DNA of 60,000 bases from Polytrichum commune (Eukaryota > Streptophyta > Polytrichopsida > Polytrichales > Polytrichaceae): the NCBI GenBank assembly GCA_950295325.1, contig OX485804.1, positions 5,396,001 to 5,456,000 on the forward strand, given 5' to 3'. Position 1 is the stretch's first letter; the number at the start of each line of letters is the position of its first letter. Position numbers and translations under genes: made by a program. Positions 39,550 to 48,703 of the stretch are shown piece by piece. The notes beneath the pieces are model-generated. The model had not been told where the DNA came from, made no database searches, and saw only the letters and a list, made by a program, of their open reading frames with translations.

Positions 39550-39903
39550 TGATGGATGACTTTAGTTTACGTTCATCTAGTCATTGAAGTGAATGAGTTC
39601 TATTCACCTGTTCGAACCTTCTAGGAAGGATTCTTCTAGTCGACACCGGTAAGGAGAGTAGATATAGCCACCTGAAATCAATAGTTAGTTATCTTTGTGT
39701 GCATATTGTTAGCAAGTAGAGAGAGTAAGCAACTTGAATACAACAATACATAGCCACAGTAGATCTACATCAGGCGTAGGAATACGAGTAGTTTAAGCAT
39801 TCCGTAAGATGTATAGCTCAAGTGTTTAGAAATAAAATTTCATTACAGTGCAAAGTGTTATCTCATACACATATACATGTGATACAATTTCCATTTTGCA
39901 TCA
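39550..39903 (+). repeat. Copia 3' LTR
   Basis: 354 bp. It differs from the 5' LTR at about eight positions by eye and is followed by the AATCA target duplication. Confidence 0.95.
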
Positions 39904-40235
39904 AATCAAAGGGCATTATGATATGTGATATGATGAGCCTCAATTAAATAAAGAAAAAACTTTAACATATTGTGACATAAAAAAATAGATGATGCACAAA
40001 ACGTTAAATGATTGGAACCATAAAATTCATTTTTCGCATTTCGTATGTATTTGAAATTTCTAAAGGTGCATATTTTTTATAAGATTTTTGATCTATGGTT
40101 ACACAAAGCAACATTTATGAGTCATGTATGAATATCTAATCCAAATATGCTTTTGGTCCAAAAATTTATAAAACATTATTTTCATATTGCATTTCTTCAA
40201 TATCTTTATTCTTTTTTGTTTTGTTTTTTTAACAG

Positions 40236-41315
40236 TTGGCTAAGGAAGTTCTTGCTCTTTATGAATCTAAAATTTATGAATTAATCATTATTATCAAGAT
40301 CACCCTTGATGCAACAGAATTTTTATTATTTTTTGCTGATTATATTAAATCTTGGAGGTTCACTTGTTGGGAAAGAATATTTTTCAAATTGTTCAAATTG
40401 AATGATGGGATTACTAAAAACAATATTTTTGATAAGTAGCATGTGGGATTCAAGCCATGAGGCAAGTTGCTTATATGTATATTTAATATTTGTATTGTAT
40501 ATATTTGATGTTTAACTCTTTTAACTTTATTTTAATTTTTCGTTTTCACATATACTTTAAGCGTGTGTCACTGCTTGCTAATGTTTTGGACAACTTCCCA
40601 ATTGTTTTATTTTTTCAAGGATGTTCAATTGGAGAATTTCATGTTCACTTCCAAAATATGCAAAGATTGGGATGAGGTTCATTAGTATGAATGTGGATGG
40701 TATTTGGATTGTCCCAAGAATAAAATCTGCATTCCAAATTGAAATTGCCTAATACTTTTGAGCCTACATTTCTTCCATCTAGAGTGGAAAAAAACTTATT
40801 ACGTAGACCACCCACAAAAGACAAGAGAAAAAATATTATTCAAGTGCTTGAACGACTTAAAGACAATGGCATCTTTAATGATGAATCTTCTAGCAAAAAA
40901 CTTAAGATTTTTAAACTTGGAACTCCATTGGATTCCAACCCTACTCTTTCTATCATTTTAGAGCCTATCACTTCTTTGGAAATCAAAACTAAATTTTTTC
41001 AAACTACACAATGTAATTATAATAAAGACTTATTTGAGCTCATTCTGAATGATTTTTTTTTAACATATTGAATGTCAAAGAATAAACCAAGTCTCACTAA
41101 AGTATTTCTCACTAAGGTATTTTTTTTACTGATTCTTTGAAACGATATGTTAAATTATTAATGCAAATTTGTTTTGCACTTTCTTGCTTAACAATATACA
41201 AAACTTTTATTCGTTGTATTTCTATTATTTATGTTGGTGCAAATCATACATTTTACTTTCATGGTGTTCAAAAAATAACACCACCAATTTATTTAGTTAT
41301 TGTAGATATTCCAAA
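40236..41315 (+). pseudogene. 5' part of a decayed gene, possibly a DNA amino-methyltransferase, cut by the Gypsy insertion
   Basis: Protein-like frames on the + strand occur in order: QLAKEVLALYESKIYELI (40236), WDEVH-stop-YECGWYLDCPKNK (about 40670, shifted), then GTPLDSNPTLSIILEPITS and LFELILNDFF (about 40920-41070). Last comes FHGVQKITPPIYLVIVDIP, directly at the insertion point. IYLVIVDIP resembles the motif IV strand (usually DPPY/DPPW) of amino-methyltransferases. Stops and frame changes show decay. The frame runs on after the retroelement at 48704 (VDIP joins KKFCIPRISILL), which supports one original gene. The function is inferred from the order of weak motifs; the family is not firmly recognised. 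Confidence 0.5.
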
Positions 41316-41748
41316 TGTCACGTGAGGTGACATCGGGGGCTAAGTCACGTCAACTTAGGAGTAAATGGACTCCATTAGGAGTCCATGTGTGTTGGGATGA
41401 GTAACGGACTCCATTGGGAGTCCTAGTTAGTTGTTCATCCACTCCATGGATGAACTCCACATTGGATTGGGGTTGTATGGAGAGGAAGGCCTCTTGACTT
41501 GCCATTGTTGTCAAGTCAAGTCTTGTGAGTGTGTTTTGAGAGAGAGAGAGAGCTTGTTGTTGCTTTCTCATGGCTATGGTGTAGTAGATTATGAGTAAAG
41601 CCTTTGCATTCTTTCTCCACCACTTGCACTCTTGGATTCTCCCTTCGTGGAGTGAGAGATAGCTTGACTCTTGTGTGTGAATTTTAGAGTTTCTTAAGCT
41701 TTGTAAGGAGATATTTTAGTTTCTTAAGCTTGGAGAGAGAAACCCTCA
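41316..41748 (+). repeat. Gypsy 5' LTR segment (433 bp)
   Basis: It starts TGTCACGTGAGGTGACA, itself a perfect 6-bp-arm hairpin, and ends AGAAACCCTCA. It looks identical to 48165-48597. It contains three more perfect hairpins at 41365-41386, 41406-41423 and 41433-41455, and a GA-rich stretch at about 41540. Confidence 0.95.
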
Positions 41749-42223
41749 TACTTGACAACAATGCTGTCAATGCTGCCTGTGTAGCACGTGCCATCCGTGA
41801 AAGGGTAGCCGTGCTACTGCCAGCCACCATTGGCCCAAATGCCAGTTCTTGGTCCTCAGACTCCTCCGGTGGATCCTCCTCCTTTAAGGTGGGTGGAGCT
41901 AAGGTGGCAATCGCCCCATCTTTAAGGGCTGAAATAAGTTCAACCCGGGCCTCCCAATACTGCTCCACCTCCCGAAGTTGTCGTTGATGACCCTCTGTCC
42001 ATCGTTCGTAAGTTTGGAGTGCCTCATACTCCAAATGTTGAGGCAGAAGTTCAAAGGCATACCAATCATTGAAATTGGAAGACACCACTGTTGTTGGGGC
42101 TAAAAACCCTGTACCTTTGAGAGATGGGGATTCCATCTCGAAGGATGTTACGCAGGCATTGGCATATAAAATTCTCCATATGCCAATTTTCTCGGGTTCG
42201 GAGTTTATGGCTTCGGATTTCAA
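41749..42223 (-). pseudogene. Inverted gag-like frame in the 5' internal region
   Basis: On the minus strand a frame stays open from 42223 through 41749 and on into the LTR. It reads like structured protein: NDWYAFELLPQHLEYEALQT, then QRQLREVEQYWEARVELI (probable coiled coil), then an acidic stretch (KEEDPPEESEDQE). On the + strand the same DNA gives less convincing protein and no zinc knuckle. Its position is where gag should be. I infer an inverted gag fragment. Chance open frame or an unrelated antisense ORF are the alternatives. Confidence 0.4.
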
Positions 42224-44588
42224 GCCTGCTGCAGTTTTTCATTTAGCTGGGAGAATGTTAGAAGGTAAGGTGGATTTGCCATCCCTTCAAGTATCCCAAG
42301 CTGTGGTTGACGTACCTGTGGCTGAGGAGGTGGAGGACTTAGCCAATTTGCGAGCGAGTCTTGCGGATGCGGCCATCATTGCTTTTGGTAAGCAAACTGA
42401 TATTCCTCCAGCATCAATTTCAGCAGTGGATACGTCATTTTCGAATTATGCGTCGGGAGCGGCATATTTTGCAGACATTTCTGCAAGGCCTGCTCGCGAA
42501 CGGCATAATTTGCAACCTGGAGTTGTACGTCTGATGAACGACAAATGTTTGTTTGTCGTTTCACGCACGGATATGCCCACTATCCGTGCTACACCACTGA
42601 AAGTTATGATGGATTCCGGTGCTCAACCGGTTATGATTGGCAAAGGACTTGCTGACAGTCTTGGATTGACGCCAGCAAGCTTGGATCCTTGTCCATTTAC
42701 TATTGTGACTTCAGTAGGGGGCACTGAACGTGCAACAGGTTACACCAAGGCACCTCTACGTTTGATTTTTCATGTGGGGGCAGGGCCTACTTACACTCAT
42801 TTGTCAATGAAGTGTGTTGTTACTAATGCTACCAACTATGATATACTTGTTGGTCAGCAAGCTCTTTACCCACTTGGCTTTGGTTTGGATAATTGGACGG
42901 AAGAGGCATGGATTAGACCGGGATGGTCCACTGGAGATGGCAGGAAGGTATTTATTCCTGTCACATTTGCAGCCACTGCTATGACTATGGTTGCGGAGGC
43001 AATGTTTGGTTGCAGCGGTTCAGTTGCAGATTTGCCTTGTGCTCCAGTTTTATTGGAGGAAACAATGGACTACACTTGTAATGCGGCAGAACAACAATTT
43101 TTACCATCTTTTCAAATTCCTGCTCGACATTTTAAGGATCCACCTCCACCATGGCGAACTCCTAAGGAGTTATCCGACCATTGTCGACACATTGTAGCGG
43201 ATTTGGAGCTTGGAGAGGCACCCCCAACTTCATCCTCATTTTCTTTTGCTCAACTCATTCGTTGGCAACCATCACCTGAAGGTATTGTCCTTGTGGAGAT
43301 CTTTGGAGGCATTGGCACAGGTTTGGCGGCAGTGTTGGAAGCTGGAATTACAATTTGGCGATATATTCATGTGGACAATGGGTATGCAGCCAACAGAGCC
43401 GTCCGACATCACATCCAACAATTGTTGTTGAGATACCCCGCACAATTGTCAGCCTCTGCCATTCATGGATGTTGTGGTCAACTTCCTCAAGATGTCACTA
43501 TGATTAGTGATGAGGATTTGAGAAGGTTGGGCCACGTGGATTTGATTATTGCAGGATGGCCTTGTCAAGGCCATTCGCGGGCAGGAACTGGCCAGGGATT
43601 GGATGATCCTAGGTCTAGTTTGTTTGCGGATTTGATGCGATTGACGCAATGGTGGTTTACCCACCAATCGACTCCGCCAGGGTACATTTTCGAAAATGTA
43701 CCATTATTGGGTGATACCCGGCACAAAGTGGTGAAGGATAGTGAGTACATTAACCAAATTCTGGGTACTCCAACATTTCTGGATGCTGCATCTTTGGGAT
43801 CCTTTGCTCATCGGCCTCGTTGGTTTTGGACCAACTTGGTATCACCTCGGGTGCTTTCAGTGGCGATTGCCCGCATTCCCCGCCTTATGGATCGCAAGGT
43901 GGATGACATTTTAGATGATCATCGTGTTTCCTTGGCAGTTACCAAGGATGATACCTTGCCATTTGCATTAATTAACAAGGTGGGAATTCCGAGAGGTGCA
44001 CTACCTACTTTTGTGACATATCCACAGTCTTTTGCATTTCGATCTCGTGGACCTGGCATGGTTTGGGATTCAAAATCCCAAACTTATGAGGAGCCTACGG
44101 CAGATGAGCGGGAACGCGCCATGGGTTTTCTTACAGGTACCACAGCTGCTCACGGGCTTCAGGAAGGTCAGAGACGTTTCCTATTGGGGCAAGCTATGGA
44201 TCTTAATAGCATTGTGTGGATAATTGGAATTTGTCTTGCTGCTCAACAACGTATAGATGACCAATTGCTTACTCTGAGGGCAGAGAACAATGGTCAGGGG
44301 GCAATGGAGCCGCAATCCAAGGATCACATTGAGGTCAATGATACCGAGGGATTATTTCCTTTGAAACTTCATATTGCGGAAGAGCTTCGAGCCCAACGTG
44401 TTTTTTCAGCTTTGGCCCAAGAGTTTGGGAAGTTGGAGGCCCATAAAATGTTTCCACTTCTATTTCTTGGTGATACTTCATATGTGGGTAGCTATTTAGC
44501 TACACAAACTGATTGTAGTGGAGAGGATACGCATTTGGATTCAAGTGCAGATGATGGGGGCAAAGGTGTTGCCCTCTCCACGGACTAG
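42069..44588 (+). CDS. Gypsy ORF1: retropepsin plus C5-cytosine DNA methyltransferase
   Basis: The open frame is 839 residues; the true start is uncertain because the 5' region is rearranged. A retropepsin with MMDSGAQPVMIG (catalytic Asp at about 182) spans about 150-300. A C5-methyltransferase domain follows at about 405-735. Motif I is EIFGGIGTGLAAV (410-422, SAM binding), motif IV is AGWPCQGHSRAG (catalytic Cys 499), motif VI is FENV (Glu 542), and a motif VIII-like RPRWFWTN sits at about 585. A motif IX/X-like end has RERAMGFLTGTT and RRFLLGQAMDLN. C5-methyltransferases transfer methyl from SAM to cytosine in DNA. All key residues are present. The RPRxFW signature recalls DNMT3-type more than MET1/CMT-type enzymes, but this is by eye. 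It ends at TAG 44586-44588. Confidence 0.93.
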   Translation: MKLEDTTVVGAKNPVPLRDGDSISKDVTQALAYKILHMPIFSGSEFMASDFKPAAVFHLAGRMLEGKVDLPSLQVSQAVVDVPVAEEVEDLANLRASLADAAIIAFGKQTDIPPASISAVDTSFSNYASGAAYFADISARPARERHNLQPGVVRLMNDKCLFVVSRTDMPTIRATPLKVMMDSGAQPVMIGKGLADSLGLTPASLDPCPFTIVTSVGGTERATGYTKAPLRLIFHVGAGPTYTHLSMKCVVTNATNYDILVGQQALYPLGFGLDNWTEEAWIRPGWSTGDGRKVFIPVTFAATAMTMVAEAMFGCSGSVADLPCAPVLLEETMDYTCNAAEQQFLPSFQIPARHFKDPPPPWRTPKELSDHCRHIVADLELGEAPPTSSSFSFAQLIRWQPSPEGIVLVEIFGGIGTGLAAVLEAGITIWRYIHVDNGYAANRAVRHHIQQLLLRYPAQLSASAIHGCCGQLPQDVTMISDEDLRRLGHVDLIIAGWPCQGHSRAGTGQGLDDPRSSLFADLMRLTQWWFTHQSTPPGYIFENVPLLGDTRHKVVKDSEYINQILGTPTFLDAASLGSFAHRPRWFWTNLVSPRVLSVAIARIPRLMDRKVDDILDDHRVSLAVTKDDTLPFALINKVGIPRGALPTFVTYPQSFAFRSRGPGMVWDSKSQTYEEPTADERERAMGFLTGTTAAHGLQEGQRRFLLGQAMDLNSIVWIIGICLAAQQRIDDQLLTLRAENNGQGAMEPQSKDHIEVNDTEGLFPLKLHIAEELRAQRVFSALAQEFGKLEAHKMFPLLFLGDTSYVGSYLATQTDCSGEDTHLDSSADDGGKGVALSTD

Positions 44589-44594
44589 CAATCA
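44586..44594 (+). promoter_or_regulatory. Probable leaky stop codon, UAG-CAR-YYA type
   Basis: The stop TAG is followed by CAA TCA, matching the tobamovirus readthrough consensus UAG-CAR-YYA. ORF1 and ORF2 are in the same frame with only this stop between them. Readthrough would make a fused polyprotein with ORF2 in low amount. Confidence 0.7.
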
Positions 44595-44600
44595 CAGGCT

Positions 44601-47600
44601 GTGCTGGCACCAATTGGCAATCCTTCTATGAAGAAGGAAACCACGGAGTTTGACGATTGGCCAATTGAAGTGGGGCCAAAGCTTACTGGTGCCGAAGCAC
44701 GAAAGGTACGGGCATTTATTCGCTCTTACCGTAATTGTTTTGCCTTTAGTCTTCATGATCTTGAAGGATATAAAGGTAAACCTGTTCGTATTCAACTCGA
44801 GGACGACCACCCTATTTTCAGACGGCCGTACAGACTTAGTACCTCTGAAAGGTTGGGTGTTCAAACTCGATGTCAAGAGTTATTGGCAGCGGAATTGATT
44901 GAACTCTCCAATGGAGAGTATGCTTGTGCCACGGTTATGCCGTCAAAGAAGGATATCTTTGGCAATTGGACGGAAAAACGGATGTGTGGTGATTATCGTC
45001 CAGTCAACCGCAAGACCAAGTCGGATCGATATCCAATGCCGATGCCGGAGGAGTTGTTTGATGCACTGGGATTTTCTAGAATCTTCAGCACTCTGGATTT
45101 GAGGTCTGGTTATCATCAATTACCTTTGTTGTTGGGTGATCGGGTGAAGACCGCATTTTGGGGAATTGATAAAGATGGCAAGGATCAACTTTATCATTGG
45201 AAATTTCTGCCATTTGGTCTCAAGAATGCACCAGCTGAATTCCAGCGGGTGATGGACCAATTATTGGCCGGTTTGCCGTTTGCTAGATGTTACATTGATG
45301 ATGTTATCATCTTTAGTAATAGTCCACAGGATCATGTGAGACATTTGCAAGCGGTATTTGAACGACTTCAACGGTGGGGACTCCGTTTACATCATGGTAA
45401 ATGTAAGTTTTTCCATGATCAATTGCCCTATTTGGGCCACATGATTGTTCCTGGCGGTCTTGGTGTGCAACAGGCGAAGGTGGACGCTTTGCACAAAATT
45501 CCCGCACCTAGTGATGTACCACGGCTTCGTGCATTTCTAGGATTGGCAAATTATTATAGGAGGTTTGTCAAAAACTTTAGTTTGATTGCCAAACCTCTTA
45601 CCATTCTCACGGGGAAAGACCAACCATGGATTTGGAGTCGGGAACAACAACAGGCATTTGATACATTGAAGCAGAGGCTCGGTTCTGCGCCAGTGCTTCG
45701 ACGCCCGGATGTGTCTAGAGCTTTTCAATTGCACACGGATTGGAGTGCAGTGGAATTGGGAGCGGTATTGACACAGAAAGATGAAGAGGGGAAGGAATAT
45801 GTGGTGGCTTATGCATCTAGAAGTAATAATAGTGCTGAATCTAATTATTCTTCTTATGAAGGCGAGGCCTTGGCGGCCGTTTGGGCCATTGCACATTTTC
45901 GACCTTATTTGTATGGGCAAAAGTTTACTTTGGTGACTGATCATCAGCCTTTAAAATGGCTTATGGAATCAGATAAGCTCACCGGGAAACTTGCTAGGTG
46001 GGCATTGTTACTTCAGGAATATGATTTTGAAGTTGTTCACCGAGCAGGAATTGCCAACTTGGATGCAGACGGATTGTCTCGCAATCCAAGTCCTTCAGAT
46101 GAGGATTTAACTGGAGCCAGGTGGCATGGAGATTGTGATCGTGAGGCAGTGCCGGGTTGGCATGCTGCCACATATCTCACAATGATGTCGGGATTGGCTG
46201 CTGAGATCCTTGTAGAAGAACAGGATGAGGAGGTTGATAAATCTCTCGTTGTTAGTGATGTGTGGGAAGACCAGGCGGTCTTGCACAAACTTCAACAAGG
46301 GATATTTCCTCTTGGACTATCTGCTATGGAGCGAGATAGAGTTAGTCACAGGATAACAAGGTTTCGTTGGGCAAACAGCTTGTTATTTCGTGTGTGGCCG
46401 AACGGAACGAGGCGCATCGTTCCAAGGCCAGATCAAAGAGCTTCTTTGGTGCGGCAAGTGCACGAGGAGCTTGGACATTTTGGAGTGCGAAGGACACACT
46501 CTATGTTGCGCAACCAATATTGGTGGACTGGTATGTATCAACAGGTTGCCGCTTATGTTTCTAGATGTGAAGTATGTGACCGGGTCAGGTCAAGTTTTAA
46601 TACTTTATCACCTCAACTTCAGCCTTTACCTATTATGGGCTTGGGATATCGTTGGTCTTTGGATTTTGCCGGACCACTTACTATCACTCCACGTGGCTCC
46701 AAGTATGTGCTTGTGATGGTGGAGCATTTTAGTAAGTGGATTGAACTCGTGGCTCTTCCCCAAAATTCCTCAGAATTGGCGGCTATGGCATTTCTTGATC
46801 GAGTTTTGGCACGGTTTGGAGCACCTGCAGAGGTGTTGACGGATCAAGGGAGAGAATTTCTTGGATCTTTCGAGGCTTTGTGCACCAAGGCTTTGATTGA
46901 TCATCGGACAACTTCCAGAGATCACCCTGAGGCAGATGGCTTAGCTGAACGAGTTGTTCAGACGGTTAAGCGCGGTTTGCGGAAGTATGGATTGCTTCAT
47001 GGCAACCATCGCGATTGGGACTTGATGTTACCATGGATAGCAATGGGTTATCGTTTCAGCAGGCAAGCATCTTTGGCATCCTATAGTCCTTACCAACTCT
47101 TGTATGGACGGGAACCAATTTTACCTAGCTCGGTGCGAGAGAAATTAGCTCCCGTGGTAAACTTGGATGATCCAGATGTTTGGGCTCAATGTCTTCATGA
47201 CCGAGCAGCGTTCTTCCAAAAGGCCATGCCTATGGCTATGGAGAACTTGAATATTGCTCAACATCGTGATACATTACGGTATGCCCGGATCCGCAGTGGA
47301 GCTTATCGACCTCAGGTTCGTAGATTTTCCAAGGGGGATTATGTTTACTTGCAACGGGAGGCGCCTACGACATTGGATGTCAAGGCTGGGCGCACGATTT
47401 TGCGGGTAAAAGATGTCTTGCCAAGTGGTATATTATTGCTTGAAGGCAAGGATGGACGGGAATGTCGTGAGCATTCAAAGAATTGTGCTCCATGTCACCT
47501 TCCCATCGACGGCTCTGTGCATCCCGAGTTGGCGGTTGTGCCACAGGGTCTGCCTTGTTATGTTTGTGGAGAGAAGAAAGGAGCTGCAACAATGTTATTG

Positions 47601-47731
47601 TGCGACCAATGTCAACGTGGATGGCACATGGCATGTTTGACACCTCCCCTTTTTATTCTTCCTTCTGGCAATTGGGTTTGTCCTCGTTGTCGGAAAGCCT
47701 CTCATTCCGTGGCCGTTAATGGTCATGATTG
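44601..47731 (+). CDS. Gypsy ORF2: reverse transcriptase, RNase H, integrase, PHD finger
   Basis: The frame is 1,043 residues with no breaks. It is probably translated by readthrough of the TAG at 44586; the ATG at 44601 is only the first open Met. Order: RT with RPYRLST, MPMPEELFDALG, FSTLDLRSGYHQL, FGLKNAPAEFQ and the catalytic YIDD (231-234); RNase H with HTDWSAVELGAVLT, YEGEALAAVWA and TDHQPLKWL; and integrase. The integrase has an HHCC finger (HEELGHFGVRRTH ... CEVCDRV) and DDE residues in SLDFAGPLT, LTDQGREF and HPEADGLAERVV. After the integrase core, residues 986-1034 form a C4HC3 PHD finger: CYVC, CDQC, HMAC and a final WVCPRC. PHD fingers usually read histone H3 tails; here one could guide integration, as chromodomains do in chromoviruses (inference). 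Confidence 0.95.
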
Positions 47732-48057
47732 AGGACTTTGTGGATGTTTACCACATGTTTTAGTGGTGAAGTTGTTATTTAGTTGGTTGGAAATTTTATG
47801 GGATTGAAAACCACATTGAAAGAGTTATCCAAGAATTCAACATTAATTGTTGAAGGCGATTAAGGATGGGGCTCACATTGCACCCAGCCTACAATTCTTG
47901 GATTACTTTGTCAATCACGAGTTTAATTCCTTCGATTACTACTACCTAATTAAATATGTATAGATGTAGCAACAACTTCATCATGTTCAACAACTCTATC
48001 GATGAGTGTGTTTGTTCCTAGCCGATTGGAGGGGCTCCTTATCTGCTAGTGGGGGCA

Positions 48058-48162
48058 CTTGAAGAGGTGGTTGTTAGCATTTTAGTTTGTTATTTTATTT
48101 TGCTATTGATGTTGACAACGACACTCGATCTGTTGTGTTTAACGATCTTAGTTTACACGACA
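48058..48162 (+). repeat. 105-bp direct repeat, inner copy
   Basis: It runs from CTTGAAGAGGTGGTTG to TTTACACGACA, identical by eye to 48599-48703. It lies between ORF2 and the 3' LTR, where a polypurine tract is expected; GAAGAGGTGG near its start is the only purine-rich candidate. Confidence 0.9.
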
Positions 48163-48164
48163 GC

Positions 48165-48703
48165 TGTCACGTGAGGTGACATCGGGGGCTAAGTCACGTC
48201 AACTTAGGAGTAAATGGACTCCATTAGGAGTCCATGTGTGTTGGGATGAGTAACGGACTCCATTGGGAGTCCTAGTTAGTTGTTCATCCACTCCATGGAT
48301 GAACTCCACATTGGATTGGGGTTGTATGGAGAGGAAGGCCTCTTGACTTGCCATTGTTGTCAAGTCAAGTCTTGTGAGTGTGTTTTGAGAGAGAGAGAGA
48401 GCTTGTTGTTGCTTTCTCATGGCTATGGTGTAGTAGATTATGAGTAAAGCCTTTGCATTCTTTCTCCACCACTTGCACTCTTGGATTCTCCCTTCGTGGA
48501 GTGAGAGATAGCTTGACTCTTGTGTGTGAATTTTAGAGTTTCTTAAGCTTTGTAAGGAGATATTTTAGTTTCTTAAGCTTGGAGAGAGAAACCCTCATCT
48601 TGAAGAGGTGGTTGTTAGCATTTTAGTTTGTTATTTTATTTTGCTATTGATGTTGACAACGACACTCGATCTGTTGTGTTTAACGATCTTAGTTTACACG
48701 ACA
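48165..48703 (+). repeat. Gypsy 3' LTR (433 bp plus 105-bp end)
   Basis: 48165-48597 equals the 5' LTR segment. 48599-48703 equals 48058-48162. The whole 539 bp has inverted TGTC...GACA ends and abuts the CAAA duplication, so it may be the full-length LTR. Confidence 0.8.

Larger units (their letters stand above)
36331..39908 (+). mobile_element. Ty1/Copia LTR retrotransposon, internally deleted
   Basis: The LTRs are 36336-36689 and 39550-39903, both 354 bp with TG...CA ends and about eight mismatches by eye. The target duplication AATCA is perfect (36331-36335 and 39904-39908). The primer-binding site follows the 5' LTR directly at 36690-36705. A purine tract (GAGTGGGAG) precedes the 3' LTR. 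Coding is reduced to a gag start fused to reverse transcriptase and RNase H; the zinc knuckle, protease and integrase are missing. At 39046-39300 there is an imperfect tandem repeat of about 125 bp. The element entered a normal target site and then decayed, or moved as a deleted non-autonomous copy. Confidence 0.95.

Noticed and set aside
41350-41571. Minus-strand 73-codon frame inside the Gypsy LTR, repeated at 48199-48420
   Set aside because: It is identical in both copies because it is LTR sequence, is made of hairpin sequence, and resembles no protein.
44586-44588. TAG between the two Gypsy ORFs as an ordinary inactivating mutation
   Set aside because: It is the only stop in about 5.6 kb of open frame, it sits exactly at a domain border, and the following six bases fit a known readthrough context.
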